Positions 33,894-47,800 of a DNA stretch of 64,000 bases are shown in pieces. Under the pieces are notes generated by a model, which worked only from the letters and a program-made list of their open reading frames with translations, was not told the DNA's origin and did not search any database. Within the stretch, counting starts at the first letter, position 1; every line of letters starts with the position of its first letter. The position numbers and the translations under genes are program-made. The stretch is from NCBI GenBank assembly GCA_019722365.1, contig JADFUC010001435.1:124001-188000 (forward strand), in the 5' to 3' direction. The DNA comes from Lithospermum erythrorhizon (taxonomy: Eukaryota > Streptophyta > Magnoliopsida > Boraginales > Boraginaceae).

Positions 33894-35496
33894 ATACAAT
33901 TGATGTCTCAAATATTTGAGATAATTTTTATGTTTATTTTCAAATCATTCGAAAACCGTGTAAACTTGCACTCCTTCATATTTTTTTTTAATTAATGTTT
34001 TATTTTTTGAAGGTATACTTTGATCATGAATAACTCTTTAAATATACTATGAAAAATTACAATAGAATACGATGATTATAATTTTTTTTAAATCAATAGT
34101 ATCAATTTTATAGCACGATCGGGTTCTTTTTTTTGTGAATAATAAATGTTTTTGTATACATTTTATTTCAATCATTTTAATTTATGGTAATATTACTTAA
34201 ATTATTAATATATATTCTTAATACATATTCAACAAAAATAATAATTTTTATAAACTTAAATATTATATTAATAATACTTTTAGTAAAACATAAATTTAAT
34301 AATAAGATTAACATTTAAAATTATATTATTTAAATAATCAATCAAATACAATTATACTTAGCTTGAGGAAGGGATAACTAGTTCCAACAAACACATTATC
34401 TATAATGATAATATTAAAAAAATAATTTTGGTACTCCAATTTGTTCATAATGAAACTTTGTTTGTAGGAAAAGGTTAAAATATTTAAAATATTATTATAT
34501 ATATATTTCACAATTCAATATCGCCTTAAGAATATAATTACGACTCAATTTAATAACTAATTTAATATAGAACTACCACAATTTTAATTTATCATGTTGT
34601 AGAAAGATTTATATTCAACCATTTTATTTATATTGTAAATTTCTCTATGATAATATCATAAAAAGTTTTACAACTCGAACCGATCAAGTGACATAATATT
34701 ATTAAAAGACCACATATTGTCAAAATGACCCGACCTAGATTGGCATAACTACTTTTAAATTATATATTCAACCCTAACACTTATTTTGAGTAGTAATTTT
34801 TCAAATACATATAGTTAATTTTTATGGCAATTTTGTTTGTAGTGACTTTCAAATTATATGGAGTAGAATAGGTTATTATTGATATGGTTTTACATATACT
34901 TATGAAAATAAAATTTTATTGTTTATGTATTATTGATATGTTATTATAATTTTATATTCTTTATTCTTTTTCAAAGAGGTCAATAATGGATATTCACTTA
35001 AATTCTTCATATTTTAGTAAGACAAGAAGTGTACTTTCACTACATTGTACTTCACTATTTTTTATTTAATGAGATTAATAAAAATAATTATTTGATAAGT
35101 TTAAATAAATACTTATTAAACTAATTTAATAAAAGTTTTATTGAATATGTATCCATCATGATCACAAAAAATATTGCTTTGATATTGAAGGATCAATCTT
35201 CTGTTGGTGCTGGCGCGTGGTGTTGGAAGTCACAACAATAATTGAATTTTGAAACCTAATTGACCATTTTTGGTTGGCCCTGATTAGTTGTAGTCAAACT
35301 TCATTATAACCTCCATACTTCTTAAATAATGAAAAAACTAGCTAAAAATAATTTTTCAAGAACTAGGTGGTGCCATTACTATTGTTATATTTTTAATATT
35401 ACTACTCGCTTTATATGAAAAATATGGTTTATATGAAAAGTATTATTTTAATTTGAAATTTGATGATTGACTGCTTGTATCTCGACACAATTATAT
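33894..35496. other. AT-rich stretch, probably Helitron-like interior
   Basis: Very AT-rich and non-coding. It sits between the Helitron-type end and the gypsy LTR and shows no internal landmark that I can support. Confidence 0.35.
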
Positions 35497-38005
35497 TGTA
35501 ACGACCCGCCCCAGGTCGGCCGCCTGTTAAGGTCATCAACAACCTGTACACCAGAGTCACCGATCGATGGATAACAACATAAAAAGACTTCATTTGACAT
35601 TAATAATAATAAAAACACTTCGTCTACCGCGGCGAACTAACAACATATACAATAAAATAACGAACAACATGATACACATCCAATCTTAATGATAAACTCA
35701 AAGATACACAAGAAATCCAAAATACAACATGTGGAAACGACCGACGAGGAAATCCTATGCCACCACCGCCTCATCTATGATCTTCAATCAAATTTATCAA
35801 GGCCTTCTCGACAACCTCACTGGACAACCCCTTTAGAACCTAGGCATAAACTACCATAGAGAATAGAGTCGCCTACTACTGAAAGTGAATACAAATACTA
35901 CGTGACTTTGATCCCATCACATTATTATTCATACTTATATATACATATCCTTATACATTAATCAGTTACACAATAAGTTATCGCTCACAAATCACATAGA
36001 GTTCTCTCACAATATCACATAATTTTTATAACCACAACAAAGATATTCATTTAAGGAAAACAACTTCAAGACACAAAGCTTCATCAAAACGATAATCCAC
36101 CTCCACAAATAATACACACAATGAGAACCCAATTTCAAATAATACACACATGAGGAATCCAATCTAAATAATACACATACGAGGAATCCAATCTCCAAAT
36201 AATACACATATGAGGAATCCACCTCCAAATAATACACATACGAGGAATCCACTCCAAATAATATACATATTATGTAATCCACTTCCACAAATAATACACA
36301 TTGAGGAATCCACCTCCACATAATCAGATGAGGCCTCCACCTCCATCCTCCCGACCGAGGCTACACCCCTCAATGTGCATATCACACCAAACCTCCCGAA
36401 TCCACGTGGCTACCCACAATATGCACACTACACCAAACCTCCCGGTTGGGGTCACCACCGCTCCGCAAATAACACATAAAGCAATCAAGCACATCTCGCA
36501 TACCACACACACACACAAAGACGTGAGCCACACACAAAGACACAGCCACACACAATTTCATAACATGAATTATATCCAAAACTATCTCTCATAATGTAAC
36601 TCATAATCTCAATTATGTCATAACATACTATAATCATAGTTATCTCATAATGTCAATCAAATCTCGTTTATTCTATAATATGCATCATAAATCACAATTT
36701 ACACATAATATCAATCATAGTTACACAATACACATATCGTAATAGTCTCAAACAACACATGCAATATATACAACATAATATATATGAAAGGTCCCCATCG
36801 TGAGATTTGTACTCACCTCGCGCCCAAAAGCAGTAATGACGACTCTAGGCAGTCCTCGTGCTAGATCCAGGCTCAACTCCTATTCAAAGAAATTATACAT
36901 TATCACACATTCCGTAGAATAATCTCTCTTAACATCTATATATACCCCGAGTGTTATACCACGTCTCACGATTCAAATTTACAACTCTAGCAATCATCAT
37001 ATCCCCAAGATCGATATACCCTTTTAACATTCCAACATAACTACATTCTCAATATTCGGTCATTACATTATTACCCCCAACAATAACACTTTAAGTACAT
37101 TTTAACCAATCCAACAATCAATTGACAACTAATTAATCCATTAAATACAACCTCCAATTCAATCGCTAAATGCTATGCGAACTTTCCCCAAACTTTCAAC
37201 CCAATTCTACCTATCCATATCCAAACCAATAATTCAATACCCAAAACAACTATATTAAAGTCCTTTAACCTCATATTACAATTTAAAGTTAATTTAATAA
37301 AAGTCAATAAAAGTCAACTCTTAATTTACACCACTTTCTAACCTCAATAATCACTCAAAATCACCGCTAATCCCCTCACCGATACTCAGATAACATTTCT
37401 ATACCATAATATATCCAAGATCTAAAAGTCAACAAATCCAAGAAAATTCAACTTTAAAAAACTCAAGAAATATCCCAGCATCTCGGATCTTTCTTACCTA
37501 GATGTGATGAGGATGATGAGGAGAAGAGAATCACAACTTTGTTCTCAAGGCGAAGCCACAATCGATGAGTTTAAATGGAAGAAAATTCTTTGAGGGGATG
37601 GGAATCGAGATTCGGCCATGAGGAGCAGGTAAAGAGAATGAGTTTGTGTTTGGATAATGATGAAGATGATGATAAGGATTGTGAGATTTTTAAAATGGCT
37701 TAAGGCCCCGTTTGGTTCGGTTTATTTCTCCACTTTTCGTACTTAAATTTCAATGAAACCGATTCCAAATGTAAAGTTTTCCATAACATAAACTACTACT
37801 CATATAATACAAGTCTCGTACATCGATTTATTCAAATCATTTATACTATCACCGGGTCCCACCACAAACCGAAATATACCACCAACCGACCGTTTTGTTA
37901 AATTCTCCACTACTCAACTTCGAAATTTTAAATTTCACCCGAATACTCCACCGAGAAACTTATATACTATCAACATAATATTAGTAAGAAAAACGGGTTA
38001 TTTCA
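35497..38005 (-). repeat. Ty3/gypsy-type LTR, 2.5 kb
   Basis: On the minus strand it starts TGAAATAACCCG (after a purine-rich AAAGATAGGTAGAA tract at 38006-38019) and ends GGGGCGGGTCGTTACA. TG...CA ends plus GGGTCGTTACA are common in plant Ty3/gypsy LTRs. The plus strand is strikingly poor in G throughout, as expected for the complement of such an element. Only this one LTR lies in the window. Confidence 0.65.
36090..36345. repeat. Minisatellite, about 37-bp unit, about seven copies
   Basis: Units of the form GAGGAATCCACCTCCAAATA then ATACACATAC follow one another with small changes. The minus-strand frames here (36007-36321) are only translations of the repeat. It lies inside the gypsy LTR. 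Confidence 0.8.
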
Positions 38006-39780
38006 TTCTACCTATCTTTATAAAAATTTCGCCCTCGAAATTTACTTTTAAGACCATTTTCTTATCATCCCCTCGCCTTTCAATGTGCTCTATTACTTAA
38101 TATCATGACATTTTGTCACCAATCATATTTTCCCAACATAGACATTGGCTTCAGAGATCGCGCATCGTCACATTATATTCTAACGCACTGAATATTACTT
38201 ACTGCAACTGGATATTTCACAATCTAATCATATCATAATCATCGCACGTCATATAGCCCAACTACGATATACGTCCTCTCATATCCTACATTACACTCAA
38301 CACTCCATCAACTCATATTTTATCATGTTATCAATATCGTAAATCCACCATCAATAATATTATTACTCAAAAATCAATATCCATATCATCGATATCACCA
38401 GATCCGCTCAATTCGTGTCATAATATCACCTCGTTGTTGACTATCAGATTCATTAATGTGCAAGTAAATTCTCTTATCAAAACCCCACTCATCAAATTGT
38501 TTATTACTGATTATCTTGGCATCCATATACAGTAAATACACCCAAGGTTCCCCAGCACACAACTAGCATACAATACATGACTGATAACCCCACCATTTCG
38601 TATTCTTGCTTATACCTCTTAAACACCACTTCATAGTATAGTTATATCCACCTTAACAAACTCAGACATATAATCTACCTGTATGTATATATATAAAGAT
38701 CACATCGCCATTCAAAGAATACATTACCACCATGTTACTTCATATATGTTCATTTACCATTCTCATACCATCATGATTTCATCATCGTATAGACCAACAT
38801 CGTGTCTTTCCCTTTGCACCTGTCATTTCATTTATATCAACACCATGTCATGCCATAACATCTCATAAAGTTATCATTATCTCAATTTCACCATAGCATA
38901 TATACCCTAGGCTCACTGTTAACATCATATATTTCTAGTCTTACTACGATTTATCAACATCTGACTTCCCACAGGACAATTCCAACAACATGCATGTATA
39001 TATCATCCATACTACAATGTTAACCGATCATTCACACCACCTGCTTGATAACCCTTTATCAGAACAACTTATTACTAGCTCCAATAGCTATCAATATCCC
39101 CCTTTTCACATAACTTCACCCCAATGTCTCATTTCAGAGTCAAATTGAAAATTTCAACCTACCATATTCCTCTTCACATCACACTTCATTCGGGGTTTCA
39201 TACCGCTAGCATCGCTTAACGCTGGGCTTCTACCCAAACTTGTTAAGACATGAACAGTGCTCACTTCCTACCTTCCCTTAGACCTCCTTCTTCCGTATAG
39301 TACTTTATGAATCCAAATTCCTGTTCACTTAGCTATATTATAGTATTCACCCAATGCCATTCCTTCATTAATTTAACATCTCCGAAACTTATTCTCAATT
39401 GTAGTCATATCGAGTTCCATTCTTCCCTCAGAGTTCTTCATCACTTATTAGAGTCATTTTTCCTTTCCTCTCGTCTCATTTAGCAATATTTGAATTCAAC
39501 ATCTCCTCAATAGCTTCCGATGGTGCCATCCTAACACTGGCTTGGAACTTAGTATTACCGTGAGCAACTTTCCTCTTAATTAAATTATCACCTCTGTTAA
39601 CTCAGTCTTATATATCCTCATTAGTGTGCTTATATACAATCCTCGCCCCTACATTCGCCATACAACCTAAAACCGACAAATGTAAGCATCCTAGCTCATC
39701 AAATCGATGCAAAACCCCACAAGCATCACCCTTCATACACAAAGAACACAGCCTAACGGCGAAGCAAATGGGGCTTGTCA
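38006..39780 (-). mobile_element. Remnant of the internal part of the gypsy element
   Basis: Next to the LTR the minus strand reads AAATTTCGAGGGCGAAATTT then the purine tract, matching the usual pol 3' end and polypurine region of plant Ty3/gypsy elements. Beyond that the strand bias (few G on plus) continues to about 39780, but I find no readable pol domain. The element is truncated where the gene fragment at 39835 begins. Confidence 0.5.
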
Positions 39781-39834
39781 AAAACTCCGCCTTTGCTCAC
39801 TAACCACCACCATCACTACCCGATCAACCCTAAA

Positions 39835-40025
39835 CCAAATTGGACAAATAATTTGAGAAATTGGATAATTAATTTGGGGAAAGTGGACAAATAATTTGAG
39901 AAATTGACAAATAATTTAGGACACGGTCCGCTAATTCTCAGAACGGCGAAGACGACGATCTCCTTAAACCCTCACCTCCACCATCACTACCACCACCACC
40001 ACCGAGACCACGGCGGCGGAGTGAT
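39835..40025 (+). pseudogene. Copied 5' end of the F-box/LysM gene
   Basis: About 190 bases match 22975-23165: the same tandem GACAAATAATTTGAGAAATT units, then GAAGACGACGATCTCC, TTAAACCCTCACCTCCACC and CGGCGGAGTGAT. The ATG of the source gene is ACG here and small indels break the frame. It covers only the leader and about the first 30 codons. Confidence 0.8.
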
Positions 40026-40830
40026 TTCAAGAATCTTTTGTACTTTTTCAAGAATCTTTGTAGTTTTGCTTATTTTACTCAAAAGGCGACATCTTTTTGT
40101 GCTTGCATGATCTGCATGCTTGGGGCGTTAAGTATGGGTTATCGAGGTTTATTGGTTTGTGAAATTTGAGAGGAATTGTTGAGGTTGAGGTTTTGCTTGA
40201 TAATTTAGTTGTTTAAGCGGCTTATGGTGGTAGCCACAGACGTGTGGACGTGGAAGTGGCCAAGAAGGGTAAGTGCGGGGCGAGGCCGCGTAGTGGGGGC
40301 CAAAGCAACAATATACACTTTTTAGCAAAACGACACTCTTTGCCCTTAATGAAACTTCCTAACTACTACACTTGCAAATGAGGCAAAATAAATATTTCAC
40401 GCCTCTATAATTTAGTGTTGTGACAAAATAAATGGCCTTTTATTGCGACTCAATGTATATTTTATGGGTAATATAGTTATTTCAATTAACGAAAATTAAA
40501 GCGCATTGAGCCGCAGTGTGTATGCACACTAAAAAAAGCATTATGCCCCGCCTGATTAAGCCAGTGAAAGGCCCGTGACACCAAAATAGTACAGTACCAC
40601 ATAATACCAAAACCATAAGATAAGGCCTTTCTGCCAAAAAAGCCTAATAATAATAATGGTAGATAATAACTTGAGAAACTATCACGGATTAATAATTTTC
40701 ACGTATAAGTCATTATTATACCAACAAAAACCTATCCTAAATTCCTAATGAATACCCATTATTCCATTAATGGCCAAAAGTAGTCACTGGTACGGTATAA
40801 TCAAACAGGTAGTCAGCATCAACATTCTTC
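40026..40830. other. Spacer before the lipoxygenase gene
   Basis: 40026-40280 contains a repeated TTTCAAGAATCTTT and GC-richer text that may be a second captured fragment, which I do not recognise. The remainder includes AAACTTCCTAACTACTACAC, similar to a piece upstream of the DUF3537 gene (27283-27305). Confidence 0.4.
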
Positions 40831-40839
40831 ATCTTTGCC

Positions 40840-40846
40840 TATAAAG
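40840..40846 (+). promoter_or_regulatory. TATA box of the lipoxygenase gene
   Basis: TATAAAG in CCTATAAAGTAAATGCC, about 120 bp before the ATG. Confidence 0.5.
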
Positions 40847-40962
40847 TAAATGCCACACCAATCACCAAAAGACCATCATCCTTGTCATTTTGTTCATATA
40901 CATAATACATTAATCGAATTGCCAAAAAAACCCAACATTTTAGTGTAAGATTATTGAACAAT

Positions 40963-41804
40963 ATGTTTCAGAAAATCATAGACTCAATCAGAGGCGATGA
41001 TGAAGAAGAGAAGAAGAAGATAAAAGGCAGAGTCGTGTTAATGAAAAAGAATGTATTGGACCTTAATGATTTTAGTGCCTCCATTCTTGATACACTTCAT
41101 GAGTTGGTTGGGAAAACAGTCTCTCTGCAACTAATCAGTTCCACCCATGCTCATCCATGTAAGTATTTATTACACATTTACACTGTTAATTTGTTGAAAC
41201 ATCTAATGTGGAACATGTTCTTTTGTGTTTGTCAAGTGGTGAAATCGAATGAGGGACGAGTTAGTGAAGTAACTATTTACTATGATAGTCATACAAATAG
41301 TAACTAATCAAACAAAAGTTCCTCAACATAAGGTAGTACCTTACCCATGTTATTGAGCCTATACGAGAAATCATGACTCTCAATCGGCTAGCTTGATTTG
41401 AGCCTTCCTTTTAAACCACTTTAATACTCTAGATTATGTCAATTGGCGCTGACTCGAACCTACACCACGAAAGCGCTTGCGCTACGCAAGGCTTAACACT
41501 CAGTTCTTTATCACTGAATCTACGCCCGAATTACTATTATGATTATCGTGTTTTTATCAACGTTGGGTACCTCTATTATTTTGATTATTTTAGGTATTTG
41601 CATATACTCTCTTAAGAATTTCATGTATTTACCATGTTGGGTAGCCCTGTAAAAAAATTCACCTTTTTTATTGGGATAGTCGACTAGTCAAGTATCATCT
41701 TTCAGACTTCGAATCCATGCAATGACATGTGTCAAACTTAATATATCGCATTTCGACTTCGAGTCCATTTAGAATGATATATATATATATATATATATAT
41801 TATG

Positions 41805-41850
<46 letters not shown>

Positions 41851-44800
41851 GTGTGCGTGTAATATTAATTTTGACTATTAAAATTAAACTAAACAATATT
41901 TTTTGAATGTCGGTGGACGGTACGAATTGAGGGGGGGCGAAACCATTATTTCTATTTAGAGGGATTTTTTTTCATTATTCAAGGGTCAATTGATATATTT
42001 TATCTAAAAATTATTTATATTTAAAGTTAATAAATTTTAAATATTTTCAAAATTTAGTGTCGTTGTTTCCTCTTCTGCTTTTCTCCACCGACAAAGTAAA
42101 TATTTGTGTTCCGTTGAAGCTCTGCATTTCCGGTTCCACCACTAATAATAGTGGCAAGCCAACCTGATTGTACATGATTATGATTTTTTGTTATCATTAC
42201 CTGGAATCTTCAGCTAGCATGGTCTCTTGGTTATTGATGTATCTTTATCAGAGAAATGTCTTAGCTTATCCCTTTCGAGATACTGTATTACCTTAACGAT
42301 TGTGTCGATACTTAGCTTAATGAAATAGTACTCCCCTGGCCTCCTCCTAAAAAGTAATGTACTTAAAATTTTAATGATTTATTTTACAATTCAAACTAAA
42401 ATAATTATGTATATGTTGTACTCCATATAATATTTGATGAAATAAATATAAAAAACAAAGTCATTTGGGTCAATTAATTAAGTCACCAAAGTTTATTAAT
42501 TGCTCCAATACAACATGCTCATCTTTGAAATTTTTAGGGACTATGCTCCAGATTAGAACAATAGAAAAATGTACTTTAATGATATAAATAATTTCAGTTA
42601 AATCATATCTATACTAATGACATTCAAATAATTTTTTTTTTTGTGTGTGCAATGGGTGGCTTTTTCATATATTCTAATCTCACCATGTGATTCAAAAGGG
42701 AACACCGAAAACTTTGAATAGTTTGGCTTTATCTCTTTATTCTTCTTTTGATGCTACAGTGTGACCATTCAATTAGGTAATCTCTTTTGTTATTCTTCTT
42801 TTCTCATGATAAATACGGAGTATTAATCATAAATGTACCATAAGAAATGTCATAGGATTGAACTAATACTTTGTTATTACGAAATATCTCACATCACTGT
42901 AATTACTTTAAATAATCGCATAAAAAATGAATTTAAGTATTAGTTACTATAGGCTAATTTCTTGCCTTTCGCCTTTTATACTACGATTTATTTTAATTGC
43001 CTTATAAAGCTTTCTCAGCTTGCCTTTACTGCTCCTAAAGTATTTATCTTGTTTGCCTTGCCTCCTAAACTATTTTTCTTGTCTCAAATGCCCCCTGAAC
43101 CCCAATATTCACATTTAAATAAACATAAATTCATTATAAAATATGAAAGGACTACTTTATCCCTAAATATACTTCCTTAAACATTACACTTAAAAATAGG
43201 AGGAAATTTTGAAATATTTTAAAATAATTAATTAAAAAAAACCTTCCCCCACCCCATCCAACTTCATCTTCAACCTCAACATCCCCTCCCCCACATCCAA
43301 CACTATTCAACCTGCCCCCACCCTACTCAAATCCCCCCACCATTGCCCCATTCTCCCAAAATCCGGCCACCACTACCCCATCCTCCTAAACACCCGGCAC
43401 CACTCCCCCTTTCTCCCAAAATCATCTAACGCCTCCGAATCAATCAAATCAACAACCTATAAAATTGTCCCAATTTAAAGCCACTTTCACTAAGTCAACC
43501 CCCCTCGCCTTTCCTTCTCCAACATCATCACCGGTCAACCAAATCATCGGTCAACTCCTTTTTCTCCTCTCAATCTCTGTTATATTTGTTCGGTGTCAAC
43601 AAATCTGACTACTTTGATGCAAGGTCCCTGTAATGGTGTATAGTTAATTTGAAGATTAAGACTTCACAATTTATGCATTAAAAATTAATTGTTGAATTTA
43701 ATTGGTGGGTATATTTATGAGATTTATTATTGATTTTTTTAATCGACATGGCGGGGCAAATGAGGTCAAGCGGGGAGTGGTCGAGGTCAGTGAGCAGTGT
43801 GGGAACAGCTGGGGCAGTAGGCAACAGGATTGTAGGGGCTGGGTAATGAGTAGGCGGCAGCTGGAGGGTAAGTGGGTCATGGGAAGTGGTCAAGCAGCCA
43901 AGCAGCTGGGGGTTTATTTTTATTTATTATAAAATATTCTTATATATTAAAGTATTTGAAAATGAACCCCTATTTTCAAATGTAATATTTAATGAAGTTG
44001 TAATTAAGGAAAAAATAGGTATTTCGTATTTTTAAGAAATGTATATATTGTTAAATGTGTAAAATTGGGTCCAGGAAACATTTGAGACAATAAAATAGTT
44101 TAGGAGCAAGTATGTTAAGAAAAGTATATGGGCAAAGACAAACCTCAGTGCATTGAAAATAAACGACAAGATAAAGGACAAATGACAAATTAGCCTTACT
44201 ATATTCATTTTTATAAACATGAATCTTTTTGTTAGATCACTACACGTAAAAATAAAAAAATTAATCATAAAACATATGAGTTACGAAATCTTAAAATAAT
44301 ACGGAGTAACTTTCCAAAAATATTTTGAAACAATATACACTATAATAAAGAGCAAAAGTCAGAAACTCACTTATGTTTGTTTTCATTCCTCATTCACTTA
44401 CTCAGTTTATTATATTTCATTCACTTACCGATTTAATTTTAATCGATCCCTTTTATCATTTACATCAATCGAATGTGAATTCAATAGTTAGTCAATTCAT
44501 GTGGGAGGCACACAACTTTCTAGGGGTAAAATAGTAATTTTACATTTAAAAGAACTTCCTAAAAAACTTGGGGGATAATAACCAACCATAAAATTAATTT
44601 AGTACTTTCACAAAGCCCAAATTCTAGGAAAATTGATTGACTTAGAAGAAAAAAGTTGATAATGAAACCATTTATGATTTGAAGAACCTGACACTCTAAA
44701 TCATCCAATTTTTCTTTTAAGTCAATTGATTTTTCAGAGTCAGATTTTGTAAAAATGCCCTAAATCGACTAGACTCGTTTATAATCCCCTAATTTTTTAT

Positions 44801-47800
44801 TTTTAAAAAAGGTTTTAGATTTGAAATTTACCCCTAGAAAAGTCACAATTGATCGACAAACTAAGAGACTTCACAATGAGTCATCAAGAAGAAATGGACT
44901 AATCAAAATCGACTGTAGTAACAACTATAACAAACATGAAATGAGCGAATTTAATCGAAAGTAAACATGAATGGGAGGTTTATGCCTTTGAAATTTTTGT
45001 TTTTTTAAAGTTTTTTGATGTGAAATTACTATTTTATCCTTTGGGAAAGTCATGTGTCTCTCAAGAACTGCTGACTAACGGTTGACTTTACAACTGCTTT
45101 GTTTAAAAATGAATTTAATAAGAAACATAAGCGAGTGTTCCAAATTTTGCCCGTATAATAAATTTGGTAAAAATTTGGCAAAGAAGCAAAGGGAAGAGAG
45201 GAAGTCCAACATTTGATATCACATTTGATTATGATGAAGAATTAGGTTTTCCAGGAGCATTTTCCATTCAGAATTCTCACCATAGTGAATTCTTCCTCAA
45301 AACACTCACTCTTGATGATGTTCCTGGCCATGGCCCTGTCCATTTTGAATGTGACTCTTGGGTATATAATTCTCATAAATACAAAACCGACCGTATTTTC
45401 TTCTCAAATCAGGTACTTCCATAGTTCCATGTAATTGTCTCGGATTGTTGTATATATGCATGACACGTCAATTATAAAATGTTACGTATTTACGGAGTAT
45501 TTTTATAACAACACATGTATTTGTGACACATATTGACATATGATAAGTATTTAGGACCAATAATTTATAATACTAAGTATATTTCAGACAGAGGCATATC
45601 TTCATACTCAACATTAATTGATATAATGCAGGCGTATCTTCCAAGTGAAACACCGGAACCACTTCGCATGCACAGGGAGGAAGAACTAGTGAAGTTGAGA
45701 GGTGAGGAGGAGGGGAGCAATCCTGGAGAGCTCCAGGAATGGGACAGGATTTATGATTATGCTTATTACAATGATTTGGGAGATCCTGATAAAAGCTCTG
45801 ATTTAGCACGCCCTGTATTGGGAGGATCAAAAGAGTATCCTTACCCTCGCAGGGGAAGAACAGGAAGACCACCAACAGACTCAGGTTGGACATCTAAAGA
45901 GGGGAATAAATCGCCTGTTACACTTTGTGTGATACTCTATGTTATACTTCGTTAATTTTAGTCCTGGTTCCATCCCTGGTCATTAGTGGTTAGTCATTTA
46001 CATTTCTAACATTTAATCATTGAGTCATAGATCCAAATTCGGAGGGTAGGATTCCATTGCTTAGGAGCTTAAACATATATGTTCCAAGAGACGAGCGGTT
46101 TGGACACTTGAAGTTGTCAGACTTCCTGGCTTTTGGGCTGAAATCCATTGCTCAGTTCCTCCTTCCAGAGTTGGAGTCTTTCTGTGATGCTACTCAAAAT
46201 GAGTTTGACAGCTTCCAGGATGTGTTTGACATATATGAAGGAGGCCTAAAGCTTCCAAAAGGATCTTTATTTGATGATATCAAGGACAATATCCCTTTAG
46301 AGTTCCTGAAGCAACTTATTCAAACTGATGGTGAGGGATATTTCAAATATCCAATCCCTCAAGTTATCAAAGGTAGAGTTGAGATAAAATATAATCAACA
46401 CCTGCTTTCTCCTTCAATTTTTTTCTATGTCAGTCTGACCTTAATTTCTGATATTGAATAATGGTGGTGGAGCAGAAGATAAGTCTGCATGGAGGACAGA
46501 TGACGAATTCGGACGAGAAATGCTTGCTGGAGTCAACCCAGTACTTATCAGTCTCCTTCAAGTAAGTTCAAAAACGTTTTTGGTTTATATCAAAATTGCC
46601 CATGAATTGTTTCTCCTCTCACTAGCGCATGTCGGTTTCAAGAAATATACTGATCATACATCATTAACCTTCAGGACTTTCCTATTACTAGCAAGCTAGA
46701 TCCTGGTGTTTATGGTAATCAGACTAGTACAATCACCACTGATCATGTAGAACCTCTTTTGGAAGGACTTACAACAGCTGAGGTAATTGACAAAGTTTAA
46801 ACTCAAGTTCCCCTTAATTTTCAAGGAAACTTGCTTAAACCTGATTCTTCCATGGTATTGTTGACAGGCACTCAAATCTAACCAGTTTTTCATACTGAAT
46901 CACCATGACACGCTTATGCCATACTTGAGGCGGATAAACTCGTCAACAAACACAAAGACATATGCATCAAGGACTGTTTTGTTCTTGAAAAAGGATGGAA
47001 CATTGAAACCCCTTGTAATTGAATTAAGCTTGCCACATCCAGATGGAGATCAATTCGGTGCAGTAAGCAAAGTATACACTCCAGCGGAAAGTAGTGTCGA
47101 AGGAAGCATATGGCAATTAGCTAAAGCTTATGTAGCAGTAAATGACTCAGGCGTTCACCAGCTTATAAGTCACTGGTATGTTGCATCGGTGGAATTGGAA
47201 ATTGTAGTTCTAACTTCTAACATTTGAGATATGGATCCATGATGGACAGTTGATATTGTGGATCAATTTTCTATCATGGACCCATATTGTCTTTACATTG
47301 CTTAAAATAGTGACAAATGTTCTTATTCATAAAGGTTGAACACTCACGCAGTCATCGAGCCATTTGTGATTGCGACAAATAGACAGTTGAGTGTGATTCA
47401 CCCAATTCACAAGCTCCTCCAGCCTCACTATCGTGATACAATGAATGTAAATGCTTTTGCTCGACAAATTCTAATTAATGGAGGAGGAATTCTTGAGCTG
47501 ACTGTTTTCCCTGCAAAGTACTCTATGGAGATGTCGTCCATCATTTACAAGGACTGGAACTTCCCTGACCAAGCACTTCCTGCTGATCTTATCAAGAGGC
47601 AAGTTACTAACCAAGTAAATGCTTACAACATAATAGTTTCTTGTTACAACATCTGGTGACATTTTTTACCTTGTCTATTCACTTCCAGGGGCATGGCTGT
47701 GGAGGACTCAAGTTCTCCTCATGGTGTGCGATTATTAATTGAGGACTACCCATACGCGGTTGATGGACTGGAAATCTGGGCTTCAATAAAGTCATGGGTG

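Noticed and set aside
36090..36345. Regular repeats that might suggest a CRISPR array
   Set aside because: Units are contiguous and diverged with no unique spacers, and this is a plant genome.
36007..36594. Several frames on both strands
   Set aside because: Translations of the 37-bp minisatellite and low-complexity sequence next to it.
43678..43932. Frames on both strands in lipoxygenase intron 1
   Set aside because: They lie inside the 42952-44195 transposon, are C- or G-rich low-complexity text, and have no family signature.
45573..45893. 106-codon minus-strand frame
   Set aside because: Antisense of lipoxygenase exon 3.
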